From contig CM066032.1 of the NCBI GenBank assembly GCA_033557465.1, positions 52,798,955 to 52,862,954 on the forward strand: a DNA stretch of 64,000 nt. Direction: 5' to 3'. The position numbers were made by a program, and so were the translations under genes. Below, piece after piece: positions 43,856 to 55,548 of the stretch; the first letter of the stretch is position 1, and every line of letters starts with the position of its first letter. The notes beneath the pieces were generated by a model, which saw only the letters and a program-made list of their open reading frames with translations, made no database searches and was not told the origin of the DNA. This DNA is from Ichthyophis bannanicus (Eukaryota > Chordata > Amphibia > Gymnophiona > Ichthyophiidae).

Positions 43856-45290
43856 AGAACATAATATATGCCATACTGGATCAGACCAAGGTCCATCAAG
43901 CCCAGTATCCTGTTTCCAATAGTGGCCAATCTAGGTCATACGTACCTAACAGTTTCCCCAAAAGACACAGGTTCCACAATGCTTGTACTGGGTCAACCAT
44001 TGATATCCTGGGTCCCTTCTTAATAATGGTTTATGGACCTTTCCTCCAGGAACTTGTCCAAACCTTTTTTAAACCCAGCTACACTAACAGCCTTCACTAC
44101 ATCCTCCGGCAACAAATTCCAGAGTTTGATTACACGTTGAGTGAAAAAATATTTTCTCTTATTTGTCTTAAATAGTTTACCCTGTAGCTTCATTGCATGT
44201 CCCCTAGTCTTTTTATATTCTGATGATGTAAACAATCGATCTACGTTTACCTGTTCCACTCCATTCATTAATTTATAGACTTCTATCATATCTCCCCTCA
44301 GCCGTCTCTTTTCCAGGTTAAAGAGCCCCAACCTTTGCAGCCTTTCTTCATAGGGGTATCCTTCCATCCCTTCCATCATCTTGGTGCCTCCTCTCTGAAC
44401 CTTCTCCCATAATGCTATATCCCTTTTAAGATACGGTGACCAGAATTGCACACAATATTCAAGGTGCGGTCTCACCATGGAACGATATAGAGGCATTATA
44501 ATATCCTTTGTTTTATTTTCCATTCCTTTCCTTCTGATACCTAGCATTCTATTTGCTCTCTTGGCCGCCGCTGCACACTGTGCGGAGGGTTTTAACATGT
44601 TATCCACGATGACTCCTAAATCTTTTTTCTGGGTGGTGGTTCCCAATGTGGAACCTTGCATCATGTAACCATAGTTTGGGTTGTTCTTCCCTAGGTGCAT
44701 AACTTTGCACTTGTTCACATTAAATTTCATCTGCCATTTTCATGATCCTCTTGCAATTTTCCACAATCCTCATAGGTTTTAACACCTTTAAATAGTTTTG
44801 TGTCATCTGCAAATTTGATAACCTCACTCGTTATTCCCTTTTCCAGGTCATTTATGAATATGTCAAAAAGCAGTGGACCCAGCACAGATCCCTGGGGTAC
44901 ACCACTAGTCACCTTTTTCCATTGGGAAAATTGGCCATTTAGCCCTACCCTCTGCTTTCTATCTTTTAACCAGTTCCTGATCCTTTGGGTCCTGCATGTG
45001 GAAAGGGAAGCATTTCGGAGTACGCTACCCTGGAAATTCTGGATGTCAACTTCCTACCGAAAAGCCTAAATTTAGCCTCCAGAACCTCCCTGCCATATTT
45101 TCCTATGTCATTGGTACCGATATGTACCAAGACAGCAGAGTCCCCCCAAGCACTATCTAAGACCTTATCTAGGTGGTGCGTGAGGTCCACTACCTTCGCA
45201 CCAGGCAGGCATGTTACCAGGCGATCCTCACGTCCACCAGCCACCCAGCTATCTATATGCCTAATGATTGAATCACCAACTATAATGGTT
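43856..45290 (-). mobile_element. CR1 LINE with ORF1 joined to the end of ORF2 (internal deletion)
   Basis: On the minus strand, ORF1 SGNH sequence (45244-44990: VHIGTNDIGKYGREVLEAKF) runs directly into reverse transcriptase (44985 on: GVPQGSVLGPLLFDIFIND, IKFADDTKLFKGV). The long C-terminal frame 44730-44020 ([13 protein letters not shown] to [10 protein letters not shown]) and a 3' end at 43856 ('tatgttctta' on the minus strand) follow. Endonuclease and most of the polymerase are missing. Confidence 0.8.
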
Positions 45291-45665
45291 GTTTATGCCA
45301 TCAAAAGTAGAAGGACTAGGGTACACACAATGAAGCTACAAAGTAACCCATTTAAGACTAATATGAGAAAATATTGTTTCATTCAATGCATAATCAAACT
45401 CTGGAAGTCGTTACCGGAGGATGTAGTAAAAACTGTTAGTCTAACTGGTTTTAAAAAACATTTGGACAAGTTCCTGGAGGAAAGGTCCATTAAAGCATTA
45501 TTAAATAAGACCCAAGAAATCCACTGCTTGCCTGGGAGGAGCATTGTGGAACCTTTGTGCCTTTTTGGGAACCTGCCAGGTAATTGTGACCTGGACTGGC
45601 CACTGTTGGATACAGGATACTGTGCTTGATGGACCTTGGTCTGACCCAGTGTGGCATTTCTTATG
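45291..45665 (+). mobile_element. CR1 LINE 3' end, plus strand
   Basis: It encodes the ORF2 end ([38 protein letters not shown]), then the 3' untranslated region ending 'ggaccttggtctgacccagt', 'gtggcatttcttatgttctt'. It lies head to head with the minus-strand CR1 at 43856-45290. Bases 45666-45950 after it are unassigned intron. Confidence 0.78.
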
Positions 45666-45950
45666 TTCTTAATCTTTGTACATGGGCTGAAAAGTTTGCA
45701 CAGAAGCCGTCTGTCCTTAGAGGGAACATTGGTCATACTCCTCTACCCTGAAAAGAATATTCCAGATCCAATAGAGCCACTGTTTTCCACCTTATATATC
45801 TGTTATTTTAGAATTCTAGTTACCTATGCACTAGAACCAAGTGTTAATGTGGAAAAGTTACAAAGACTGAGATGAGTATTTCAGTTGGCTGGTACACAAG
45901 GTAATAGAACCAAATATCCTAAACAGGTGTAATTTCATTATGCTACCTGT

Positions 45951-46230
45951 CATAGTAACATAGTATAAGACGGCAGATAAAGATCAGTATAGCCTATCTA
46001 GTCTGCCCAGCAAGGTGGCAAGAGTAGGTGCACCTGCTGCTCCGTGCAGGGCACCCCTTTCCATGCCATGTTTTAGGGGTGTATCCACTGCTCCGTGTAG
46101 GTCACCCCTATTTGTTCAGATATAAGAGATAGTTATGTTTATTTTGATTTTATCCTGTTGCTATAAAGGGATCCATTGTGTCTGTCCCATGCCATTTTGA
46201 ATTCTTTCACTGTGTTTGCCAAAATGACTG
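45951..46230 (-). mobile_element. CR1-type LINE 3' end, minus strand
   Basis: It is the complement of 5530-5795: 'catagtaacatagtataaga', 'cggcagataaagatcagtat', through 'tgccattttgaattctttca'. It ends about 130 bases before the SecA exon. Confidence 0.68.
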
Positions 46231-46363
46231 CAGTATGCTACGTTGGTTCTCCTTAATGTTTTTGATGTTTGCCAGCATTCGAGTATCCCAGGATTAGATA
46301 ATGTTTACTTGTAATAGAATAAGATATGTTAAATTTCTTTTGCTTGCTTTTTTCCTATTTAAG

Positions 46364-49300
46364 GTTAAAGAAGTTGAAGAGAAATTTATAAACCTCCTAA
46401 ATGAGAATCACATCCAGGAAGATCCAAGTATGGCATCCTGTAATATCAAAGAACGCATCGAAACCCTTCAGCATCATCTTCTCCTACAGTATTTTATAAA
46501 GAAGAATTTGTCCACTTGGAGCCTCAGTAGTCTGAATAGATCTTTGGCTAAAGAGAATATCTCCCTGAGAGAAGCCCTCGGTCTCCTCCAGGCAGTGATC
46601 CAATTAAGTGTGGAAGAGCTGAACATCCTTAACTTATTACAATCTCCTACAGAAATGGATGATAAATCCAAGTGCATTATTGAGATCATACATATTTTGT
46701 ACATAACAAACAAGACCTTGGCATGGAAACTTTCAAAGTCTGTCTTCAGTCAACTCTCGAGCATAAGTCAGGACTATGTCAGACAAATATTATTTAATGG
46801 AATATGGACCCCCATACAGGCTGTTGTCTTTAGTCTTCAAGCTTCTCAAACCATTGATTCACAGGAAAAAGTGGAGGGAATTCTCCAGAAGGCTCAGACT
46901 TACCAGATAGATGCCAATTCTACCATATCCTCTCTTAAAGAAGAAGATCCTATGGTCTATCTTCAAGCATGTGTGAAGAAAGTAAAGGACAAAGATGCAC
47001 AGACTATTCTAGATGAGATGAGAGCAAATAAGTATCCAGAAACAATTCTTGCTCTTCTTGAACCAGTCCTAAAAAGGATGGAAATTCTGATTCCTCAGTA
47101 CTGGTCTGATATTAAGCAAATGGAGCTTACTGATGAACTGAAGAGACAAGGTATAGCTATAACTAGGTCCCTGGACTTTACAAATCCTGACCAGGAAAAA
47201 CTGATTCAAATTCTTCATGGCTTATCAGTTGCTGTTCAGGATGTTACTACCATTATAAAAGAGTCTGGTGAGAAAATAGAAGGCTATTTCCCAAGACTTA
47301 CTCAGATAGCATCCCTAGTGACTCTTCTTGTTTCTAAGACTCCAGAAAGCAGTGGCTGCTTCCTGGAGATTGCAACTGGTGAAGGAAAATCTACTATTGT
47401 GTCCATGCTTGCCCTTATCCATGCTATCCAGGGAAAGAAAGTCGATATTATAACAAGTAACCCAGTACTCGCTCGTCGTGACAAAGAAGACTGGGAGAAA
47501 CTGTATAAGATGTTTGGTGTGTCTTGCAGTGTGATACCTCCACCAGGATTAGAAGAATGCACAGACTCACATCAAAGAGAAAAGGCCATTAAAGAGGCAT
47601 ATAAAGCTGACATTCTCTACGGGACTGGCAGTAACTTTGCTGCTGACATCCTCCGGCAGGAGTTTGAGAAGACCACATCCCGAGGAGACCGATTATTTGA
47701 TGTGGCCATTGCTGATGAAGTTGACTACATGACCTTAGACAGTGGTGTGCAAGTCACATACCTCTCCCATGCAACCACTGGGATGAATCATTTAGAGCCA
47801 CTATTAGCTGCTATTTGGACAAAGATATGTACATGCCGACGGATAGAAAATGCTCAGACTGGGGAATTTCTCTGGACAACAGGAGCCCAGTATTTCCACA
47901 AAGCTGCTGCAACAGCTGTGATGGGACCTGAGACATCTGAGCATTTCAACCCACAAGATATTCTGATGCCTGGGCTGCAACTCGGGTTTTTCACTGAGGA
48001 GGATATCGAGAAGCTTGCCTCTAAAGTAAATGAACCAACAAGTGAAGAATCAAAAGGGAAAGATTCTGAAATTAAGGAAATTATGAATAAAATTGAGCCC
48101 TCTCAACAGCGAGATCTTTTGACTGTATTCCAAACAGTTTTGGAAGATACTGTACTCTTTGAATGCTATGAGGTACAGAATGGTAGAGCTGTCAGCTGTG
48201 ATACAAACTCCACAATGACACATGATAACAAGATCCGTATGCTCCTTCTGGAACACGGCCTGGCTTGCACAATGATAAGTGAAGAAGACTTGATAACAGC
48301 AACAGTTAATGAAATAGAAGCCAGGCTTAGATTCTCTGATGCCTATACACCTCCAGAGACAAAAGAGGAAACTGATGAGAACTTCCTTCTGCTACCAGGA
48401 TATCTGAAGGACTACACAAAAAATAGACAAAGAATCTTCGTGGAAAATGCTTTGAAAGCCATTTTAATGGTAAAAGACCGAGAGTACATGATAGAGTCAG
48501 CTATAGATCCAGGGAGAGATAAAACAATTTCAGAGAATGAAGAATATGATGCCGTTATTCCAGTTGACTTCAGAGCTACAGGTGTACTTGAGAAGAACAA
48601 ACGCTGGGGAGATGGCCTGCAACAGTGTCTGGAGATGAAGCATCAGTTGGCAATGTCACCTCTAACAAATGTAACTAATTTTTTGTCTAACTTCCATTAC
48701 TTCAAGAGATACACTAAAGGCACTGGTATGTTTGGGGTCTCTGGAACATTAGGAGATGAAGCAGAAACTGCCTTTCTTACAAAACATTTCAAAACAGTTT
48801 GTTTTCCAATCCCAACGCACCGTCACACAAAGAGAGTTGAGTTGCCAGCCCTTCAGGTACAAGGAGGAAAGGATATGTGGATCAGAAAGATTTGTGACCG
48901 TGTCAGGGAAAGAACATGTGAAAAACAGTGGGGCAGAGGTCAAGCTGCGTTAGTGGTCTGTGAAGATGTCAGAACAGCTGATGAACTTCGGAAAAAATTA
49001 GTGGAATACGAGGCTGTCCCCAGTCCAGACAAAATAACAATGTATACAAGAAGTGATAAGCACAGTGTGGAAGGGAAAACCTTTACACCTGGGGATGTCA
49101 TTATTGCAACTAACCTCGGTGGAAGAGGCACAGACTTTAAGATTAACAAGGATGTGAATGAGAGTGGTGGCCTGTTTGTGACTCTCACCCACTTCCCTAG
49201 AAACATGAGGGTTGAGAAACAGATATATGGGCGTACATCTCGGAAAGGAAATCCAGGAATGGCACAATTAATATTAAATTATGAAGACCTGGCACCATCT

Positions 49301-51798
49301 TACCAAGACCAACCAGTGGAGATCATGAGACAACTGAGGGCAGATTATGAGAAGAGACGAATAGATGAAATGGAGAACGATGAGCTACTGGAAGTCACTA
49401 TGCGGGAGGAGCTATTTACCTTTTTCTGCAGCCTTCTTAATGAGTTTGATGCGAATTACACAAAGCTTGAAAAGTTGGATATTTTCACATGTTCTGACAC
49501 AACTCTTCTAAGAACTGTGTTTGGGTCTTTCAAGAATAAAATGGATCACAAACCAGCTCTGAATGCATTAAAGGAGTGCTGGGCTCTATGGCTCACTCTT
49601 CATGAAAATGACATTGATAACCATGTAAATTTAGACCAGCTGAAAAATGACCTTAGCCAAGTAATTAGGGAAAAAAGGGACGCACTCCTTGAAGGGAGAT
49701 CCAATAACTTCTATGACTTCACTAAGCTGGCGCTGGATCGCATCTACTTACATAACATGGATAAAGGCAATGATTTTGGAGCATTACAGTACTGGAAAAA
49801 AGCCGAGAGCACGGATAGAGTATATAGTGCCTTCTCGCTGTATAATCAAGCGTACATTACCGTTAACTTGAGAAGAAGTGGTTATATGCAGGAAGCAATT
49901 CATTTATTGAAGGGCAGCAAAAAAGCAATTGATATCTATATATCTGAGCAGACAAACATGACCGTAGCTTGCCAGTTGTCCTGTATTGCACAGTTTGAGC
50001 CTCACTGCAAAGAGGAACCAAACTTCACAAAGCAAATGCAAACTCGAAGCAGTTTGTTCAAGTCTTTGCTTGATTATATTGATACATCTATAAACAAGTT
50101 ATCAGAACTTCAGAAGAAAAATGAAGATGCAGTCACTAAAGAAGTAGCTGTTTTCTCACTGTCTGCGGGTCAAGACTATGTAACAACAGAGGAACTCAAT
50201 ACACTGTATGACATGGGTCTGTCTTTCGTCTTTGAAGTAGAGAAGAAGCCCCGGTTCTGCATCGATGCTCTAATCTGTGCTATCCTTGGGGCATTGCAGA
50301 TTCTGGCTGGGATCCTGGTATGTGCTCTCTCCTTTGGGACTGCCACTCAGTTTGGAATGGGACTGATTTCAGAGGGTGTTTCCGACATGATATCTGGGGT
50401 AATTGGTATGGTAACAGGATCCTTTAGTTGGGCAGAATGGGCTATCTCCAAGGCCATCAGTATTGGCTTATCCTTACTGACTGCAGGCTTTAGTGTAATT
50501 AAGAAAGCAGTATCAACTGTATACAAAGTGTCAAAAAGCTTGCTGACAGGAGCCAAAAGCTTTGCTTCTGTGGCCGATGACATCATTCGATCTGGAAAGG
50601 CCGTATTTACTTCAGTCAAAACCACTGTAACGTCAGCCGTCTCCTCAGTCTCCAAACAATCCCTGCAACAATCAATAAAGACACTCGCAACAAGTTCGGT
50701 TGTAAGGAACAACTTTATACAAGCTGCAAAGTTCGCTGGGCAGGAAATTGTCAAAGAAGGGGTGATGACAGCCTTAGAGGCTGGGGTAGAAGAGGCACTA
50801 CAAGCCACTTTTCGGGGTATGTTTGAAAGCAGCCTGAAACAAACAGTATCTTCAGCAGTCAGAGAGAATACGACAGTGAATAAATATCTCACAAAGTTTA
50901 TCGTCGTTCACTCAGTACCTGAGAGCGTCCTAAGGACTGGGAAAACATTTACAATTATATCTTCTCATAAAAGAAACATGGTCTTTATGGTTCAGAGTGT
51001 CTGCAGATCAGCTGTTTATGATGTCACAAATGATACTGCCACCTTCAGTAAGGTGATGTCTCATCTGCAAACTGTAAGAGCCATAGCTTTGTCAGTAATG
51101 CAGGAACTCAAAGTCAAAGGTTCTATCCTGAAAGGTGTTAAGTTTGCTGCAGAATTTGGAAAATACACAGCTGACTTTGCCAAGATGTTGAATGCCATCC
51201 CTACTAAAGACATCATTGACAGGAGAGTGGTTCCTTTCATAGCTAGGCAAATTGATGAAAGCCCATCTGCAGCTGTGTACAAGGAAGATGCCCGAGAAAA
51301 CATTCCTGATGTGCAAACACTGAAGCAGGAATTGTTGAACACTGCATGTGACGAATTATCCAAGGAATTCGTACAACTTCTCACAAGCCGCTTATCAGGA
51401 ATTGTTATTAAGCTTGCGAAAAGAAACTTTGGAGAACATGTCACAAACGCCGTGGGCAATATTGTAGGAAGTAAAAAAACAGAGCAGTTCTTTGCTGACC
51501 AAAAACACAGGCAAGAAATGAAAACGATACAACTTGGGGAAGGAAAACTGACACTAACGGAATCTCAGCAGAAACAGTTTGATGAATACATGAAGAAGCT
51601 GCAGGATGAGACGCGTCCGGCCACAGAACTGGATCTGAATATTCTCACCAAGAGCAACGTGCTCCAGGGGATGACAATCAGGATCCATGTGGTTGATGAA
51701 AATGGGAAGAAACTCTCCATGGAGACATATCCTGGAAAAGACAGCTCCGCGGGGACCATCACACTGCAGCTCACCAAAACGAGAGAGCAAGCAGGAAG
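46364..51798 (+). CDS. SecA-like ATPase exon (large single exon of a vertebrate gene)
   Basis: The acceptor TTTCCTATTTAAG ends at 46363. The frame then stays open for 1811 codons in phase 0, as required by the exon ending at 4873. SecA motor motifs in order: phosphate loop EIATGEGKST (Lys at 47387); DEVD at 47714-47725, about 110 codons on, as in bacterial SecA; SGTLGDEAET near 48740-48771; ATNLGGRGTDFK at 49109-49138; YGRTSRKGNPG near 49226-49258. SecA in bacteria drives proteins through SecYEG; no such role is implied here. About 330 residues precede the motor. After it comes a helical region, hydrophobic segments near 50264-50440 (ICAILGALQILAGILVCALS; EGVSDMISGVIGMV then SFSW), and a 400-residue tail. 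All key motor residues are present. The lack of introns is unusual for a vertebrate gene and fits acquisition of a ready-made coding block. The cellular role is unknown. Confidence 0.9.
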
Positions 51799-51804
51799 GT
51801 AAGA
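51797..51804 (+). promoter_or_regulatory. Splice donor AG/GTAAGA overlapping an in-frame stop
   Basis: The sequence AAG/GTAAGACC is a near-ideal donor. The TAA at 51800-51802 is in frame, so an unspliced transcript ends with ...REQAGR. If spliced at 51799 the exon ends in phase 2 and the protein continues in an exon beyond this window. The sequence alone cannot decide. Confidence 0.55.
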
Positions 51805-51829
51805 CCCATAGACAGCTCAGTATGAATTA

Positions 51830-52826
51830 TCACATGATGTAATCCGTTGGACTGCAGAAACCTCACTATTTTCTCTTTCAGCAGCGTTTCCAATAATTTA
51901 CACACCACAGAGGTTAGACTAACCAGCCTGTAGTTTTCAACCACATTCTTACTTCCGCATTTGTGTAAAGGGAGCACATGTGCCTCTCTCCAGTCCTCTG
52001 GCATCACTCCCAACTCCAAAGAGGCATTGAAAAGGTTGATCAGTGGAGCTGCAAGAACGTCCCCAAGTTCCCTCTGTATTCTTGGGTGTATCCCATCTGG
52101 TCCCATCGCTTTGTCTAGTTTAAGTTTAGCTAGTCCCTCACGAACACAGTCTTCTGAAAATCGTTCAAGATGCCCCTCACTTCTGTTCCTGCTTGTGGGT
52201 GTTTTCTGAGATCCTGCTCCTGGTTCTTCATCTGTGAACACAGAACAGAAATATTTGTTAAGCAATTCCCCTTTATCCTCATCAGCTTCTACATATTCCT
52301 CCCCTTCACCCTTAAGTCTGACAATACCGCTTTTGCCCTTCCTCTTCTCACTAACATATCTGAAAAATGTCTTATCCCCCATTTTATTGCATTGGCTATT
52401 TCCTCCTCTTTTTGAATCTTTGCTTTCCTGACTACATTGCTAGCTTCTCTACGTTTTTCCAAATATAGATGCCTGTCATCCTCTCTTTGTGATCTCTTAT
52501 ATTCATAAAGGCCTTCCTCTTATTCTTCACCTTTTCAGCTATTTCTTTTGAAAACCATAGCAGTCTCCTTTTCTTTTTACTTTTATTTACCATTTTAACA
52601 AAAAGGTTGGTTGCCCTTAAAATATCCCCTTTCAGCTTTGCCCAGTTTTTCTACATCCCCCAGCTGTTCCCATCTTGCTAATGACTCCTTGAGGTATTGG
52701 CCCATCTTAGCAAAGTCAGTTTTTCTAAAGTCTAAGACTGTCACTTTTGAATGGATTTTATCAGCCGTAGTCCTAATACTGAATGACACCATCTGATGAT
52801 CACTGGATGCGAGATGATCTCCCACT
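51830..52826 (-). mobile_element. CR1 LINE, downstream half (split by LTR nest)
   Basis: It continues, on the minus strand, the CR1 at 62943-62372. Joining across the LTR insertion restores an in-frame SDSESVFDVIV-GDHLASSDHQ (endonuclease end). It then encodes the linker (52825-52595) and the start of the reverse transcriptase (52382-51850: LAKLKLDKAMGPDGIHPRIQ, WREAHVLPLHKCGSKN). It is truncated at about 51830, only 30 bases from the SecA exon end. Confidence 0.85.
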
Positions 52827-53406
52827 TGTCATGTAGTGGATCCTTCAGAAGCTATGAAACTGGGTAAAGCTGAAGAAAGTGTGTCTGAAACTGACAGCAC
52901 AGAAAAGCACATGGCCCAGGGTTGCCATGAGCAACGTAAATAAAGGGTGTCACGAGGGGAGAGAACACGCCTGAACTGCAAACAAGCACCGAACTCAGTG
53001 TGTAATGAGAGGCAGCTGGATGGGGGTGGGGTGCAGTTAAGCCCTAGGACACACGCACATAAAAATCACTCACCAGAAGATAGTGGTAGAGCGGGAAGGA
53101 GAGCGAGACTTAGACCCGGACTTTGGAGTCTCAGCAGGAGAGTTGATGAGAGACCCAGCTGCAGGATGTGATAAGGAAGCTTATCATAGCTCAGGAAGGG
53201 GCTATAGAAAAGGTGAAGTGTCTCTGAACAAGCAACCTGTCAGTGCTGGCAGAAATGAGAAAACAGAATTTTGCCATAAAAGACTACCAGTCCCAGAATG
53301 CACCAGGTTTCCAACAGCCATGAGAGGAGCTGAAGTGAGAAAATGTGTGTTCAATCAAAAGGGCTATGAGGTAATCCCCAAGCACTCATTGCAAAGGGCA
53401 GCGCTT

Positions 53407-53577
53407 GATTCAGCACAGCTGCGCTGTGCTAGGATGGAACACTCATCTCAAAGGGCAAGGCCTGATTCAGCACAGCTGCGCTGTGCTAGGATGGAACACT
53501 CATCTCAAAGGGCAAGGCCTGATTCAGCACAGCTGCGCTGTGTTAGGGAGGAGCACTCATCTAAGCAGAATAAGAGT
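53407..53577 (+). repeat. 57-bp (19-codon) repeat, three units, inside the LTR ORF
   Basis: 'gattcagcacagctgcgctg' starts at 53407, 53464 and 53521. The other family B LTRs have one unit. At 57 bp the expansion keeps the reading frame (DSAQLRCARMEHSSQRARP three times). Confidence 0.93.
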
Positions 53578-54051
53578 AGAGTTTATTCTACAGATGACCA
53601 TCTTCATGATCACCTTGGATATCCAGAGAATTGTCCTCAGTATCCTGAGAATCAGCTTGAGTTTGATCATCAGTTTCATCTGAAGGATCATCAGAAGCAG
53701 AAGCCAAACCGGACGGACAGAGAGGGAAAGAGACCCTTTGGAAGAAGGAAGAGAAAAGCCTTTGAGAGGTCTAGAAGAGTCCAAAGCAGTACGTATACTG
53801 GGAGGTATTCCAAGGGCCAGCATACACCATTGGACTGGGGAAAGCCAGAGGAATGGTGCTGCAGAGCTAGGAATCACCAGAGGCTACCTGTGAGGGAGAC
53901 GGCTGCACGTGGAAGGGACCCTAAGACCTGTGCCAGAAGGTATGTGAAGAGAGATCCAGTGTCCAGGGATCTGGATTGGAAGGCTGGACATAAGAACTGG
54001 ACTACATACTGGCCAGGCTATATAGAGAGGAACTCTAGCAGCAATGGAAGC

Positions 54052-55529
54052 TGTCAGACGGCTGCCTGGGTGAGAATCTTCACACTCTTGGCAAGTACAT
54101 ATTTCTATATGATTTTGCAAGGTATTGTGGGCAATGTAGTTCATTCACACCAGACACAGCTGCTGACAATAATTTAGTTGTGCTCTTGGGTAAAGCCAAT
54201 AAGATATATATTTATGGGGTTATTTCTCCCAACACAGATATGCTTGGTAGCACATAAATTAGGTTACTTGCTTTCAGTGTTATCTTGGAAAAACAAAGTC
54301 AAAATCAGGAAAACAACAAATGAAAAGCCACAAAGAAAGAAACAAATTGTTCTTTTCAGGTTAACTTCTGATTACTTCCCACACAGATTCAGAAGTGATT
54401 CTCTCCTAGCTCATAAGCAATTAGCTGAGGCTCGATTGCTAGCAGTTACCAGCTGAAACCCCTTAGCTGGCTTGTTTTCTACTGTGTGGGTCAAATCCTG
54501 CTTCAGGAGCTTTTCTGAGTAGATTAAAGAACAAATTTGTATTTCTTTGTGATGGTTGCTGTACTTTATAACAGAAAGTTACAAACAGAGTTTAGATAGA
54601 GAGCAGTCCATATAAACAGGATCTTCATCTGCTATTATTCCCCCTTGTTCAACAAGCATGGGTTCAATATCATGGATTGGCACAGATGAGTCTTTCAATG
54701 GAGCACTTTCAGGAGAATACTTGTTTCCCTGCTGTCTTTCAAGGTTATAGCTAGGGCATAGATCAGTGTTCATACCTGAGCTTCCATTGCTGTTAGAGTT
54801 TCTCTCTATATAGCCTGGCCAGTATGTAGTCCAGTTCTTATGTCCAGCCTTCCAATCCAGATCCCTGGACACTGGATCTCTCTTCACATACCTTCTGGCA
54901 CGGGTCTTAGGGTCCCTTCCACGTGCAGCCGTCTCCCTCACAGGTAGCCTCTGGTGATTCCTAGCTCTTCAGCACCATTCCTCTGGCTTTCCCCAGTCCA
55001 ATGGTGTATGCTGGCCCTTGGAATACCTCCCAGTATACATACTGCTTTGTACTCTTCTAGACCTCTCAAAGGCTTTTCTCCTCTTTCTTCCAGAGGGTTT
55101 CCTTGCCTCTCTGTCTGTCCAGTTTGGCTTCTGCTTCTGATGATCCTTCAGATGAAACTGATGATCAAACTCAAGCTGATTCTCTGGATATCCAAGGTGG
55201 TCATGAAGATGGTCATCTGTAGAATAAACTCTACTCTTATTCTGCTTGGATGAGTGCTCCTCCCTAATACAGCGCAGCTGTGCTGAATCAGGCCCTGCCC
55301 TTTGAGATGAGTGCTTAGGGATTACCTCATAGCCCTCCTGATTGAACACACGTTTCCCCACTTCAGCTCCTCTAATGGCTGTTGGAAACCTGGTGCATTC
55401 TGGGACTGGTAGTCTTTTATAAGAAAATTCTGTTTTCTTATATCTACCAGAACTGACAGGTTGCTTGTTCAGAGTCACTTCACCTTTTCTATAGCTCCTT
55501 CCTGAGCTATGATAAGCTTGCTTATCACA
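54052..55529 (-). repeat. 3' LTR, gypsy family B (1478 bp)
   Basis: TG...CA ends, next to the polypurine tract at 55530. The first ~950 bases carry the tail frame (55527-54579), with one stop near 54967 where TGC became TGA relative to the other LTR. The last ~530 are non-coding. Confidence 0.93.
54579..55527 (-). pseudogene. LTR-encoded tail in the 3' LTR, gypsy family B, one stop
   Basis: Same frame as in the 5' LTR, interrupted by a TGA near 54967. The part after it (54941-54579) ends YMDCSLSKLCL. It would be the C-terminus of the Gag-Pol polyprotein if the upstream frameshift and this stop were absent. Confidence 0.75.
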
Positions 55530-55542
55530 TACCCCCCTGCTT
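55530..55542 (-). other. Polypurine tract, gypsy family B
   Basis: The minus strand reads AAGCAGGGGGGTA just before the LTR's TGTGA. It is also coding (LSRGVC) in the tail frame. Confidence 0.8.
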
Positions 55543-55548
55543 AAGTTA

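Larger units (their letters stand above)
4874..46363 (+). other. Large intron of the SecA-like gene, filled with transposons
   Basis: The donor at 4874 (GTACTG) and acceptor ending at 46363 (TTTCCTATTTAAG) are phase compatible (0/0). The 41.5 kb between them is a succession of mobile elements, described separately, with almost no unique sequence. Bases 4874-5139, 41096-41340 and 45666-45950 are the main stretches where I see no repeat or gene. Another small host exon could hide there, but none is evident. Confidence 0.65.

Noticed and set aside
46364..51798. Bacterial contamination as the source of the SecA-like frame
   Set aside because: It is flanked on both sides by vertebrate CR1 repeats, has an acceptor and donor in the right phase, and lies in line with two upstream exons on the same strand.
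53083..54177. 364-codon plus-strand frame as a host gene
   Set aside because: It is the tail frame of a family B LTR with a few codons of the surrounding family C LTR in front. Its boundaries coincide with the LTR, not with a gene.
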